Below are positions 17,393 through 26,717 of a stretch of 64,000 bases of DNA, piece by piece. Under the pieces are notes generated by a model. That model did no database searches. It saw only the letters and a list, made by a program, of their open reading frames with translations, and was not told the origin of the DNA. Origin of the DNA: an uncultured Prevotellaceae bacterium (lineage in GTDB: Bacteria; Bacteroidota; Bacteroidia; Bacteroidales; Bacteroidaceae); assembly GCA_902761605.1 (NCBI GenBank), contig CACWLC010000004.1, positions 1 to 64,000 of the forward strand. The letters are read 5' to 3'. The translations under genes were made by a program, and so were the position numbers. Every line of letters starts with the position of its first letter. Positions within the stretch are counted from its first letter, which is position 1.

Positions 17393-18340
17393 GATTGCCA
17401 TCAGATCATTCATCGTCTCTGCTCTGAGCATTGCGATACGTGTAGGCCTGAAGTTGGCAATACCTTTAAATATTGGTGTAGCAGCGAGGTGTCTTCTTGT
17501 GTGGAGGATACCTCGTTTCTCGTCTATACGCTCTACGTTAATCCTAAGAAGCTCTTCAAGAATATCTATCTTCTCATTATAGGTCAGTTCGCTGTTGCCA
17601 GTATTATCGAGATAGTCACGCACCTCTTTGAATATCCAAGGGCGCCCGAAGGTGGCTCGCCCTATCATTATGGCATCCACACCATATTCGTCGAAGGCTC
17701 TCTTTGCCTCTTCAGCAGACGTGATGTCACCATTTCCGATGATTGGGATATGGATACGAGGGTTACGCTTTACCTCACCGATAAGGGTCCAGTCGGCATT
17801 ACCTGTATACATCTGTGAACGGGTACGTCCGTGTATCGTCAAGGCCTTAATGCCGCAATCCTGAAGCTGTTCTGCCAGTTCGGTGATTATAAGTTGTTCG
17901 TGGTTCCATCCCAATCGCGTCTTCACTGTGACAGGCAACTTCACTGCATCAACAACCTTCCTTGTTATGTCGAGCATCTTTGGGATGTTTTGTAGCATTC
18001 CTGCCCCAGCACCTTTGCCAGCTACCTTCTTCACAGGACAGCCGAAGTTCAGGTCAATAAGATCTGGTCCTGCCTGTTCTACTATCTTTGCCGCCTCCAC
18101 CATAGCATCAGTGTCACGCCCATAAATCTGTATACCTACAGGACGTTCCTCATCGCTGATAGTCAGTTTGTTGATAGTAGACTTAACATCCCGTATCAAA
18201 GCCTCAGCACTTACAAACTCCGTATACACCATCGATGCTCCGAAACGTTTACAAAGCAGTCGGAAGCCGATGTCTGTAACGTCTTCCATAGGTGCCAGGA
18301 ATACTGGTTGTTGTCCAAATTCTATATCGCCTATCTTCAT
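17354..18340 (-). CDS. dusB: tRNA-dihydrouridine synthase, DusB type
   Basis: FMN-dependent reduction of uridines in the tRNA D loop. 328 residues, normal. Visible: APMEDVTDIGFR near the N-terminus, the catalytic-Cys motif NFGCPVKKV with GKGAGAGML, the flavin/phosphate motif GNGDI and IGRATFGRPW. Followed 5 bp upstream on the same strand by the thioesterase gene, so probably one transcript. Confidence 0.93.
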   Translation of the reverse strand: MKIGDIEFGQQPVFLAPMEDVTDIGFRLLCKRFGASMVYTEFVSAEALIRDVKSTINKLTISDEERPVGIQIYGRDTDAMVEAAKIVEQAGPDLIDLNFGCPVKKVAGKGAGAGMLQNIPKMLDITRKVVDAVKLPVTVKTRLGWNHEQLIITELAEQLQDCGIKALTIHGRTRSQMYTGNADWTLIGEVKRNPRIHIPIIGNGDITSAEEAKRAFDEYGVDAIMIGRATFGRPWIFKEVRDYLDNTGNSELTYNEKIDILEELLRINVERIDEKRGILHTRRHLAATPIFKGIANFRPTRIAMLRAETMNDLMAILEPLHQAPEIGG

Positions 18341-18345
18341 GCCAA

Positions 18346-18756
18346 TTATGAGTTAAGATAAGGAGCAAAGGCACGATCGTAGTCTTCGCTCTCCGATAGT
18401 TTGCCGTCTACAAGACAAACCAGTTCCACATTGGCACGAAAACATATCTTCTCGTCAGAAGCCCTATAGATATCGTGGTGGAAGATATATTTAAACCCAT
18501 CCTTAGTGAGTTTAAGACACGACAACATCTCATCGTCAGGACGTAAGGGATATTTAAACTGCATCGACATTCGTGCCACCACTGCATCCACGCCTTTTTC
18601 ATGCATCTCTGCAAAACTAAGACCACACTCTTTCAGGAAGAGATGACGGGTATGTTCGCAATAGTGCAGATAATTGGCATTGTTGACTATTCCTTCTATG
18701 TCACATTCGTAATCGCGGACCTGCATAACGGTCTGGAAAATATATTTTCTGTTCAT
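18346..18756 (-). CDS. Acyl-CoA thioesterase, hotdog fold (YbgC/FadM-like)
   Basis: 136 residues. The 4HBT signature CDIEGIVNNANYL puts the catalytic Asp at residue 19, and FKYPLRPDDE is the usual second strand region. Likely hydrolyses acyl-CoA or acyl-ACP; the physiological substrate cannot be told. Promoter: minus-strand TACCTTTG (18765-18772), 8 nt from the ATG. Probably co-transcribed with dusB. Confidence 0.87.
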   Translation of the reverse strand: MNRKYIFQTVMQVRDYECDIEGIVNNANYLHYCEHTRHLFLKECGLSFAEMHEKGVDAVVARMSMQFKYPLRPDDEMLSCLKLTKDGFKYIFHHDIYRASDEKICFRANVELVCLVDGKLSESEDYDRAFAPYLNS

Positions 18757-18818
18757 AACGGCTGCAAAGGTACTGTAAAATGTGCGAAATGCAAAATTAA
18801 TCGTGATTTATTTTGTTT

Positions 18819-19616
18819 TCAGACTTTGAAACGTATGTAGGCACGATCATCAAACGAATTGCTTCCAACTGAGAAAGCCTTTGTGGCCTTAAACTCACCA
18901 ATGTTTAACGGATCATTCTTTCGTTGCCATTCAAGTCGCTGTTCAGATGCCTCAAGGGTTGGTTCCAGGAAAGGGTATCCATCGCTGGCAAGTACCACCT
19001 CCCAAGGATTGAAGTCGAGAGTAATAACACGAACACACTGTTGAGGGATAGGGAATCCATCGATGACGGCGTAGGTCTTGTTCTGTTGTTGCATAGTCTC
19101 AAGCATGTGGGGAATGATAGCCTCACGGGCTGTATCATGTTCAAGAAATGACTCCTTAGGCTCTTTGCTCTGAGCAATTATTGCAGCACGCTGCTCGGCC
19201 AGTTCCTGCTCGTAGGGCTTGGGATTGTCGTAATACTGTCCTCCCACCATACACTGGCAGTCGCCAATCATCCATATCTCACGATTAAGCCTGCTATAAA
19301 CGATAGCAGAAGCTGTCAGTCTTTCCTCGGGATGAGCAGCCAACCGCTCCAGGTCACGCTTCTTATATTGGCTGGCGATAGCACGAGAGACACCATTACA
19401 GAACTGCTGACAAGACAAGTTGCCTTTGGCATTACGTATATACCTGCTGATGAGCTGCATACAGTATCTCCCGTTGCTCCGGAAAAGGCTGAACCTTCTG
19501 TCTGTCTTCGAGGTCGAGCCGTCGATGACTGCTATATAATCGCCTGTAACAACAATCCCGTCCTCACATTTCTTTTTCGGGTTTTTGGCAATAATCGTCT
19601 GTTCTATAATATCCAT
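18819..19616 (-). CDS. PP2C-like phosphatase-fold protein
   Basis: Three spaced motifs recall PP2C phosphatases: EDGIVVTGDYIAVIDGSTSK (near residue 20, like the metal-binding VxDG), WMIGDCQ (~115, like VGDS), and LASDGYPFL (~220, like the SDGL motif). The full PP2C metal set is not obvious, so activity is uncertain. A GTG three codons upstream is open (19625), but the ATG at 19616 fits the -7 box (minus-strand TAACTTTG, 19637-19644) better; 265 residues from there. Confidence 0.6.
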   Translation of the reverse strand: MDIIEQTIIAKNPKKKCEDGIVVTGDYIAVIDGSTSKTDRRFSLFRSNGRYCMQLISRYIRNAKGNLSCQQFCNGVSRAIASQYKKRDLERLAAHPEERLTASAIVYSRLNREIWMIGDCQCMVGGQYYDNPKPYEQELAEQRAAIIAQSKEPKESFLEHDTAREAIIPHMLETMQQQNKTYAVIDGFPIPQQCVRVITLDFNPWEVVLASDGYPFLEPTLEASEQRLEWQRKNDPLNIGEFKATKAFSVGSNSFDDRAYIRFKV

Positions 19617-19636
19617 GAATCTCACTTTTGAGGGTG

Positions 19637-19726
19637 CAAAGTTATGAATAATTCTTGGATTTCTTCAAATATTTGACAGGTTTTCCTGAAAAAGTTTGGA
19701 AGTTATCGGAAAAGTTACTATCTTTG
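19637..19726. promoter_or_regulatory. Divergent promoters of the PP2C-like and DUF2851 genes
   Basis: Minus-strand TAACTTTG (19637-19644) faces the PP2C-like gene; plus-strand TATCTTTG (19719-19726) lies 33 nt before the DUF2851 ATG. Confidence 0.65.
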
Positions 19727-19759
19727 TTGCCGAAAATGTGAATTCTTAAAAAGAATGCT

Positions 19760-21055
19760 ATGGAACAATTATTGCATTATGTGTTTAAACACAAGATGTT
19801 CCCTTTGCGGGAACTACAGACAATTGACGGAAAGTCCGTCGAAGTGATTGACCCCGGACTGCACAATAGGAATGCAGGTCCAGACTTCTTTAATGCCAAA
19901 GTCAGGATTGGCAATACTATGTGGGTTGGCAACGTTGAGATACACGACAAGTCATCCGAATGGTATCTGCATGGTCATGATAAGGATAGCAACTACGATA
20001 ATGTGGTGCTCCATGTGGCTGGTGTAATAGATACCGATGTTAAAACCTCGCGAGGCGAATATCTGCCTCAGATGCAACTCGATGTACCCCAACAGGTAAA
20101 AGAACACTATGATGAGTTGTTGTCAACAGACAGTTATCCTCCCTGTTACAAGGTCATTCCCTCGCTGACAACACTTATGGTTCATGCCTGGATGGCCGCC
20201 TTGCAGACAGAACGTCTGGAACAGAAGACAGAGGCTATACGTCATAGGGCTGAACTTTGTGGCGGTTCGTGGGAAGATGCATATTTCATGACCCTTGCAC
20301 GTAACTATGGCTTTGGTATTAATGGAGAAGTCTTTGAACAATGGGCAAGAAACATACCTCTTCAGGCAATAGCCCACCATCGCGATGACCTCTTCCAGAT
20401 TGAGGCTATCTTCATGGGACAGGCGGGACTGTTAGAATTAGAAGCCGTACCAGATTATTACCAACAGACTGCCCTCAATGAAGGATACTTTGCAAAGCTA
20501 CGTAACGAATACCTCTATCTGGCACATAAGTTCTCGATGAAACCAATGGATTATAAGTTTTGGCGGTTCCTTAGACTTCGTCCTCAGAACTTCCCACATA
20601 TCAGGATATCGCAGTTGGCCAACCTATACTATCAGCGTAAGGCAGGACTCAGCCAACTCATGGAGTGCGAGACCATCGAACAGCTGAAAACAATTCTCAG
20701 TTCACATGTAACGCCCTATTGGGAGACCCACTACACCTTCGGATCTACAAGCAACAAGAATGAAAAACATCTATCCTACGGCTCCATCAATCTTCTGATG
20801 ATAAATACAGCCATACCCATGCTCTTCGCTATAGGCAGACATCGTGGGAAAGAAGTGTTATGCGACAGAGCCTTTGATTTTCTGGAACAACTGAAGGCAG
20901 AGAACAATCACATCATACGAATGTGGCAACAAGTAGGTCTGGAGGTAAAGACAGCTGGTGACTCACAGGCCCTGATACAATTAAAGAAAGAATACTGCGA
21001 CAAGAAAGACTGTCTTCGTTGTCGCTTTGGTTATGAATACTTAAAACGCAAATAA
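19760..21055 (+). CDS. DUF2851 family protein
   Basis: 431 residues, soluble, no signal peptide. The start HYVFKHKMFPLRELQTIDG and the stretch NRNAGPDFFNAKVRIG are hallmarks of DUF2851, a Bacteroidota-specific family of unknown biochemistry that often lies next to dprA, as here (2-bp gap). A nuclease-like role is sometimes suggested by its conserved acidic/His residues and company, but nothing here proves it. A C-terminal Cys cluster (YCDKKDCLRC) resembles part of a metal site. Confidence 0.88.
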   Translation: MEQLLHYVFKHKMFPLRELQTIDGKSVEVIDPGLHNRNAGPDFFNAKVRIGNTMWVGNVEIHDKSSEWYLHGHDKDSNYDNVVLHVAGVIDTDVKTSRGEYLPQMQLDVPQQVKEHYDELLSTDSYPPCYKVIPSLTTLMVHAWMAALQTERLEQKTEAIRHRAELCGGSWEDAYFMTLARNYGFGINGEVFEQWARNIPLQAIAHHRDDLFQIEAIFMGQAGLLELEAVPDYYQQTALNEGYFAKLRNEYLYLAHKFSMKPMDYKFWRFLRLRPQNFPHIRISQLANLYYQRKAGLSQLMECETIEQLKTILSSHVTPYWETHYTFGSTSNKNEKHLSYGSINLLMINTAIPMLFAIGRHRGKEVLCDRAFDFLEQLKAENNHIIRMWQQVGLEVKTAGDSQALIQLKKEYCDKKDCLRCRFGYEYLKRK

Positions 21056-21057
21056 CT

Positions 21058-22185
21058 ATGAACGAACAAGAGATTTTCTACGCTATGGCGATGACTCGCC
21101 TTACCAACTTCAATTTTCAACAGGCTTTGGAGTTATATAAAGCCGTAGGCAGTGCACAACAGATTTACGAACACCGTTATGATATCGGGGATATCCTCGA
21201 CGACTGTTCTCCACGACTCATCGAAGCCCTCAAAGACTGGGATGAGCCGATGAAACGGACAGATTTTGAACTCCAGTACATGCAGGAACATGGTATCCGG
21301 GCTCTGACTCTCAACAGCGACGACTATCCTCAGAGACTCAGGGAATGTCCTGACGCCCCCATCGTACTTTTCTATAAAGGTAATGCAGACCTTAATCAGG
21401 CGAAGATAATAAATATCGTCGGCACAAGACAATGCACCCAATATGGTCAAGACCTTATACGACGATTCCTGTCCGATCTCCGTCAGTATTGTCCCGAGGT
21501 ACTGATTGTCAGCGGTCTTGCCTATGGAGTTGATATATGTGCCCACCGTAATGCCCTTGAGTGCGGTTATCCCACCATTGGTGTCCTTGCCCACGGACTC
21601 GACCAGATATACCCATATCGTCATCGTGAAACAGCTACCCAGATGCTCTCACATGGGGGACTGCTCACAGAGTTTATGACTCAGACAAATGCCGACAAAC
21701 CCAACTTCGTACGAAGGAACCGAATCGTGGCTGGTGTTTCGGATGCTTGCATTATCATTGAAAGCGCAGCTAAAGGTGGAGGCTTGATAACTGCAGAGAT
21801 AGCCCAGAGCTACAACAGAGCCGTATTTGCTTTCCCTGGTGCTGTTGGAATGACTTATTCAGAGGGTTGCAACAACCTCATCCGAGACAATATCGCAGGA
21901 CTGATAAGTTCTGCCAAAGACTTCGTCAATGCTATGGGATGGAAAGAAGAGATGTTAAGACAGCAAAATTATGCCGATGGAATCGAGAGAAATCTCTTCC
22001 CAGACCTGTCGCCAGAAGAAATGAAGATTGTTGATCTGCTCAAACAAACCAACGATCTGCAACTCAATATAATAAGTGTAAAATGCAGCCTTCCCATCAG
22101 TCAGCTGACAGCCCTTCTATTCCAGATGGAAATGAAAGGTGTGATAAAACCTCTTGCCGGAGGGATGTATCATCTCCTTATGTGA
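21058..22185 (+). CDS. dprA: DNA-processing protein DprA
   Basis: 375 residues. Loads RecA on incoming single-stranded DNA in natural transformation. Rossmann-like core: VGTRQCTQYG, IVSGLAYGVD, GVLAHGLDQIYP, NFVRRNRIVAG, IESAAKGGGLITAEIA and PGAVG. The N-terminus has a helical SAM-like part and the C-terminus a winged-helix remainder (KQTNDLQLNII...). Starts 2 bp after the DUF2851 stop, hence co-transcribed. Confidence 0.94.
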   Translation: MNEQEIFYAMAMTRLTNFNFQQALELYKAVGSAQQIYEHRYDIGDILDDCSPRLIEALKDWDEPMKRTDFELQYMQEHGIRALTLNSDDYPQRLRECPDAPIVLFYKGNADLNQAKIINIVGTRQCTQYGQDLIRRFLSDLRQYCPEVLIVSGLAYGVDICAHRNALECGYPTIGVLAHGLDQIYPYRHRETATQMLSHGGLLTEFMTQTNADKPNFVRRNRIVAGVSDACIIIESAAKGGGLITAEIAQSYNRAVFAFPGAVGMTYSEGCNNLIRDNIAGLISSAKDFVNAMGWKEEMLRQQNYADGIERNLFPDLSPEEMKIVDLLKQTNDLQLNIISVKCSLPISQLTALLFQMEMKGVIKPLAGGMYHLLM

Positions 22186-22250
22186 CGCTAAAAAATCGAA
22201 AAACGCTATGAAAATCTCTAAAAATCTTATAGATTGTCGAAAATAGTTTG

Positions 22251-22258
22251 TATCTTTG
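22251..22258 (+). promoter_or_regulatory. dapB -7 box
   Basis: TATCTTTG followed by GCAGCG, 24 nt before the ATG at 22283. It rules out the earlier TTG at 22256, which lies inside the box. Confidence 0.7.
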
Positions 22259-22282
22259 CAGCGTTTTAATTCGAATTGGAAT

Positions 22283-22996
22283 ATGAAGATAGCTTTAATC
22301 GGCTACGGAAAGATGGGTAAGATGATTGAGCAGATTGCCATCAGCCGTGGTCATGAAATTGTGAGTATCATTGATATTGACAACCAACAGGACTTCGACA
22401 GTCCTGAGTTTGCATCTGCCGATGTGGCAATAGAATTTACAGCTCCACAGGCCGCTTATGGCAACTATTTGAAGGCTTGGGCAAAGGGAGTGAAGGTAGT
22501 AAGCGGTTCTACAGGTTGGATGAAGGAACATGGTGACGAGGTGCGTAAGGCTTGTAGCGAAGGCAAGACCCTTTTCTGGGCTTCGAACTTCTCTATTGGC
22601 GTAGCAATCTTCTCTGCCGTAAACCGTTATCTGGCAAAGATCATGAACCAGTTCCCACAGTATGACGTTGAGATGGAAGAGACTCACCACGTGCACAAAC
22701 TCGACCACCCATCAGGTACAGCCATCACCCTTGCCGATGAAATCGTAGAGAATATCGACCGTAAGGAAGCATGGAAAGAAGACACCACTGATCCTAAGTA
22801 TCTTCGTATAGACCATATCCGACGTGGTGAGGTGCCTGGAATACATACCATCCGTTATGATTCTGATGCAGACCTTATCACCATCACCCATGATGCCCAC
22901 TCTCGCAAGGGATTTGCTCTTGGAGCAGTGTTGGCAGCTGAGTACACTAAGGAGAATCAGGGACTCCTTACTATCTCTGACATGTTTAAGTTCTAA
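22283..22996 (+). CDS. dapB: 4-hydroxy-tetrahydrodipicolinate reductase
   Basis: Lysine/diaminopimelate pathway. N-terminal NAD(P)-binding GYGKMG at residues 7-12; substrate/catalytic region HHVHKLDHPSGTA with the usual His-His and Lys. 237 residues, normal for the short Bacteroidota form. Followed by lepB 11 bp later, probably in the same transcript. Confidence 0.95.
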   Translation: MKIALIGYGKMGKMIEQIAISRGHEIVSIIDIDNQQDFDSPEFASADVAIEFTAPQAAYGNYLKAWAKGVKVVSGSTGWMKEHGDEVRKACSEGKTLFWASNFSIGVAIFSAVNRYLAKIMNQFPQYDVEMEETHHVHKLDHPSGTAITLADEIVENIDRKEAWKEDTTDPKYLRIDHIRRGEVPGIHTIRYDSDADLITITHDAHSRKGFALGAVLAAEYTKENQGLLTISDMFKF

Positions 22997-23007
22997 CTTC
23001 TGGAAAA

Positions 23008-24435
23008 ATGGTGAAAAAGAAAGAACTGAACATGAAGAAGCAGTGGGCAAAGTTCATCATTGTCCTGGTGCTCTATCTGCTCTTTCTCTATTGGGTTAAG
23101 TCGTGGTGGGGATTACTTGTTATCCCATTTATCTATGACGTCTATATCACAAAGAAGATAAAATGGCAGTGGTGGAAAGAGTCAGAAGGTCCGGTGAAAT
23201 GGGTGATGTCATGGGTTGATGCCCTTGTCTTTGCCCTTGTTGCCGTATATTTTATCAATCTGTTTTTCTTCCAGAACTACGTCATTCCATCGAGTTCTCT
23301 GGAGAAGTCACTGCTTACAGGCGACTACCTTTTCGTGTCGAAGGTAAGCTATGGTCCACGTATCCCACAGACACCGCTTACGATGCCACTGACACAACAT
23401 ACACTCCCTGTAGTTGAGTGTAAGTCTTATATTGAATGGCCTCAGTGGGATTATCGTCGTGTGAAAGGCTTTGGACCTGTTCAGCTCAATGATATCGTGG
23501 TGTTTAACTATCCAGCCGGTGACACCTTATGTTCAAGCTTGAAATACCAGGCCTTTGATTTCTATCGCCTGTGTTATGAGATTGGTTATCAGCGCTATCC
23601 GCAGCGTCCTGACCCTGATTCCCTTGATGCAGGAGTACGTCGCCAGCTCTTCGAGGCCATCTATCAGGGAGGACGACAGTTTATCGAGGAGAACCTGCAG
23701 GAATATGGAGAGATTATCACCCGTCCTGCCGATCGTCGTGAGAATTATGTGAAACGTTGTGTTGGTCTTCCTGGACAGACTCTTCAGATAAAAGATCATA
23801 TTGTTTATCTTGATGGAAAAGCCAACAAGGAGCCAGATAATGTGCAATACACCTATCGCATGAAGCTGAAACAGAACCTCAGTGATGAGGTGATGAAAGA
23901 TCTCGGCATCACGATGGAAGACCTGATGAGCCTGAATACTCTCGGCTATATGCCTCTGACAAAACGAGCTGCTGATGAGCTGAAGAGACAACAGCTTGTG
24001 GAAGGTATAGAACTGAACACTGAGGCTGAGGAATGGGATATCTACCCATTGAATGGTAATCTTCATTGGACACGTGACAACTACGGTCCGATATGGATCC
24101 CAAAAAAGGGTGAGAAGATTGCCATTAACATGGATAATATCGCTATCTATGAGCGTCCTATTCGTACTTACGAAGGCAATCAGTTAGAGATAAAAGACAA
24201 TAAGATTTTCATAAACGGTCAAGAAGCAAAGGAATACACCTTTAAACTTGACTACTATTGGATGATGGGCGACAACCGCCATAACTCTCTCGATTCACGC
24301 TACTGGGGCTTCGTTCCTGAAGACCATATCGTGGGTAAGCCTATATTTATCTGGTGGTCAAGTGATCCTGACCGCAGTGGATTCTCTGGTGTACGTTGGA
24401 ACAGACTCTTCAGATTCGTAGACAATATCAAGTAA
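23008..24435 (+). CDS. lepB: Signal peptidase I
   Basis: 475 residues, S26 family; cleaves signal peptides at the periplasmic face. Membrane segments at ~12-50 and ~68-88. Catalytic Ser97 in IPSSSLEKS and catalytic Lys249 in VKRCVGLPG are both present, with a large insertion between them as usual in Bacteroidota. Box E GDNRHNSLDSR follows near the C-terminus. ATG at 23032 is an alternative start. Stop abuts the start of the next S26-like gene. Confidence 0.93.
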   Translation: MVKKKELNMKKQWAKFIIVLVLYLLFLYWVKSWWGLLVIPFIYDVYITKKIKWQWWKESEGPVKWVMSWVDALVFALVAVYFINLFFFQNYVIPSSSLEKSLLTGDYLFVSKVSYGPRIPQTPLTMPLTQHTLPVVECKSYIEWPQWDYRRVKGFGPVQLNDIVVFNYPAGDTLCSSLKYQAFDFYRLCYEIGYQRYPQRPDPDSLDAGVRRQLFEAIYQGGRQFIEENLQEYGEIITRPADRRENYVKRCVGLPGQTLQIKDHIVYLDGKANKEPDNVQYTYRMKLKQNLSDEVMKDLGITMEDLMSLNTLGYMPLTKRAADELKRQQLVEGIELNTEAEEWDIYPLNGNLHWTRDNYGPIWIPKKGEKIAINMDNIAIYERPIRTYEGNQLEIKDNKIFINGQEAKEYTFKLDYYWMMGDNRHNSLDSRYWGFVPEDHIVGKPIFIWWSSDPDRSGFSGVRWNRLFRFVDNIK

Positions 24436-24975
24436 GTGAAAGGAACGCTCCGATTTATAATCGCCTTGGTAATAGCATTGGTGACGGTGCTTGCCTTCAG
24501 AGCGCTGGTGATGACAGTCTGCACCATAGAGGGTGATGGACTGTCACCACAGTTTATGGAGGGTGACAGGGTGGTTATAAACCGATGGAGCTACGGACTA
24601 CGTACTGGCAAGAAAGGAGGTCTCTTTGACTACGGGCGTATATGTCAGCAGAAGATGGAAAAAGGCGATTTCATCGCATTTGAAGATCTTTACGGACGTA
24701 TATATATATGCCAATGTGCTGCTTTGCCTGGAGACACTGTATATTTGGATAATGACAAAGTCCCTTGTGTTGTTCCTGGAGTTCAAACATGTGATGACCA
24801 AGATTACTATTGGGTGAAGAGCATCAATAACGATAATCCCATCGACAGCCGTATGTTGGGTTTCATCCCTGAGGAACGTATCATAGGCAGAGCTTGTCTG
24901 ATACTCTTCAGCCACGACCCGGAGGCTCCATTCTGGAGGGGATACAGTTCAGAACGCTTTTTACTGCCGAAATGA
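24436..24975 (+). CDS. Signal peptidase I homologue lacking the catalytic Ser and Lys
   Basis: 179 residues starting with GTG directly after lepB. N-terminal membrane helix, then an S26-like domain: EGDGLSPQFMEGDRV aligns with PSGSMxPTLxxGD, putting Gly35 at the catalytic Ser; CQCAALPGD aligns with KRAVGLPGD, putting Cys92 at the catalytic Lys. Later box NDNPIDSR resembles GDNRxNSxDSR. So it keeps the fold and loses both catalytic residues: probably a non-catalytic partner of LepB. Its reading frame looks intact. It overlaps the WbqC gene by ATGA. Confidence 0.8.
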   Translation: MKGTLRFIIALVIALVTVLAFRALVMTVCTIEGDGLSPQFMEGDRVVINRWSYGLRTGKKGGLFDYGRICQQKMEKGDFIAFEDLYGRIYICQCAALPGDTVYLDNDKVPCVVPGVQTCDDQDYYWVKSINNDNPIDSRMLGFIPEERIIGRACLILFSHDPEAPFWRGYSSERFLLPK

Positions 24976-25574
24976 AAGCACTGCTTAGTACAACCTATTT
25001 CGGTCCCGTGCAGTGGTATCAGAAACTATACCGTAGTGAAGAGACAGAGATCGAAGCATGCGAGAATTTCCAGAAACAGACTTTCCGTAACCGTTGTGTC
25101 ATAGCTACCACCCAGGGTACTCAGGCCCTTACCTTTCCTGTGGTAAGGAGTGACAACTCCACCATCAAAGACATACGTATAAGCGATCATGGCAACTGGC
25201 GCCATCTGCACTGGAATGCTTTTCAGAGCGCCTATGGGGAAAGCCCATTCTTTGAATATTACCAAGACGACATAAGACCATTCTTCGAAAAGAAATGGGA
25301 ATTCCTGTTGGACTTCAACGAGGAGATAAGGTTGAAAATCTGCGAACTCATCGACATAGAGCCGAAGGTAAGACTAACAGATGAGTTCAGGACAGAGAGT
25401 CTGGAGTTTAAGGATTATCGCTCAGTCATTAACCCCAAGCACCCCATGGAAGACCCAGACTTCGAGTCCAAGCCTTACTATCAGGTATACCAACAAAAAC
25501 ACGGCTTCTTGCCAAATCTCTCTATCCTCGACCTGCTTTTCAACATGGGTCCTGAGAGCGTCTTCTTTCTATAA
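24972..25574 (+). CDS. WbqC family protein
   Basis: 200 residues from the ATG at 24972 (a TTG frame upstream to 24894 lies inside the preceding gene). Begins LLSTTYFGPVQWYQKL and contains FQKQTFRNRCVI-like and NWRHLHWNAFQSAYG stretches of the WbqC family, associated with O-antigen or other glycan gene clusters. Bacteroidota often put wbqC after lepB, as here. Biochemical role not established. Its 3' end overlaps the convergent terC by 35 bp. Confidence 0.88.
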   Translation: MKALLSTTYFGPVQWYQKLYRSEETEIEACENFQKQTFRNRCVIATTQGTQALTFPVVRSDNSTIKDIRISDHGNWRHLHWNAFQSAYGESPFFEYYQDDIRPFFEKKWEFLLDFNEEIRLKICELIDIEPKVRLTDEFRTESLEFKDYRSVINPKHPMEDPDFESKPYYQVYQQKHGFLPNLSILDLLFNMGPESVFFL

Positions 25575-26556
25575 CAACAGAAAGAAGCATCGAGAGCACC
25601 AGTACTCCAAAGATTATCGCAAGTGAAACAGGTGTAGGCACTTCGATATGTGGCATATTGATATCAAAGCCTACAAGATTTCCCAACTCATTCACGTATT
25701 CGTTCATCGCCAGAAGCATCTTTACGCCTACAAAACTGAGGATGATGCCCAAGCCGTATTTAAGATAGGTGAAGTACTTGGCTACTGCTGCCAATGCGAA
25801 ATAGAGTGCTCTCAGTCCTAAGATGGCAAAGATATTAGACGTCAGAACAATAAAAGGATCTCTCGAAACAGAGAATACTGCAGGGATAGAATCGACAGCA
25901 AAGGCTACGTCAGTGGTCTCAATCACCAAAAGAGCGATGAAAAGAGGGGTAGCTAGTCGTTTGCCGTTTTCTATCACGAAGAAATCACCCTCATGCATCT
26001 TGTCTGTAACAGGGAAGAACTTCTTAAATAGTTTTACGAAGATATTCTTCGAAGGATCTACACTCTCGTCATCCTTATGTCCGAACATCTTGATGCCAGT
26101 ATAGATAAGGAAGATACCAAAGAGACCAAGTATCCACTCAAACTGCTGTATCATCGCCGTACCGGCAAAGATAAAGATACTACGCAGAACCAATGCTCCG
26201 AAGATGCCCCAGAAAAGCACCTCATGTTGAAATTTACGTTCGATTCCAAAGAAAGAGAAAAGCATCAGGAACACAAACAGGTTATCCATCGACAGCGATT
26301 TCTCTATCAGATAACCCGCAAGAAACTCCATTGCTTTCTCATGTGCAACGTCTATTCCTCCAGGATAGAACATATATATACCAGCGCAGAACACCAGTGA
26401 CACACCTATCCACACAGCCGTCATTTTCAGTGCCTCGCTGACACTCACCTCATGCTGACCCTTCCTGCCAAACGACTTCAGGTCGATAATCAGCATGATA
26501 AACACCAGCACATAAAAAACAATCCAAGCCCAAAGGGGTATATTTATGATTTCCAT
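25540..26556 (-). CDS. TerC-family integral membrane protein
   Basis: About 338 residues with 7-9 membrane segments and the TerC pattern: LIEKSLSMDNLFVF with acidic residues, ETTDVAFAVDSIPAVF and an intracellular charged loop. TerC/Alx members are linked to manganese export and metallation of exported proteins; tellurite resistance is only a historical name. I start at the ATG 26556, since a minus-strand TAATTTTG box at 26581-26588 overlaps the longer TTG frame. Confidence 0.9.
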   Translation of the reverse strand: MEIINIPLWAWIVFYVLVFIMLIIDLKSFGRKGQHEVSVSEALKMTAVWIGVSLVFCAGIYMFYPGGIDVAHEKAMEFLAGYLIEKSLSMDNLFVFLMLFSFFGIERKFQHEVLFWGIFGALVLRSIFIFAGTAMIQQFEWILGLFGIFLIYTGIKMFGHKDDESVDPSKNIFVKLFKKFFPVTDKMHEGDFFVIENGKRLATPLFIALLVIETTDVAFAVDSIPAVFSVSRDPFIVLTSNIFAILGLRALYFALAAVAKYFTYLKYGLGIILSFVGVKMLLAMNEYVNELGNLVGFDINMPHIEVPTPVSLAIIFGVLVLSMLLSVVIERRRSQDPC

Positions 26557-26680
26557 AATTCCTTTATAATAAAAGCGCTGCAAAATTAAACATTCCTTAC
26601 CTCTTCTCCAAATCCATTAAAACATTTTAAGCATTAATTTAAAATATTGTATAAAACTTGGAGGTTTGGAAGATTTTTAT

Positions 26681-26688
26681 TATTTTTG
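26681..26688 (+). promoter_or_regulatory. xpt-guaD -7 box
   Basis: TATTTTTG followed by GCAGC, 29 nt before the ATG. I see no purine-riboswitch-like structure in this short leader. Confidence 0.55.
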
Positions 26689-26717
26689 CAGCATCAATTA
26701 ATTAAAAACGAGAATCT

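Noticed and set aside
22256-22282. TTG start for dapB
   Set aside because: It is part of the -7 box; the ATG at 22283 is correct.
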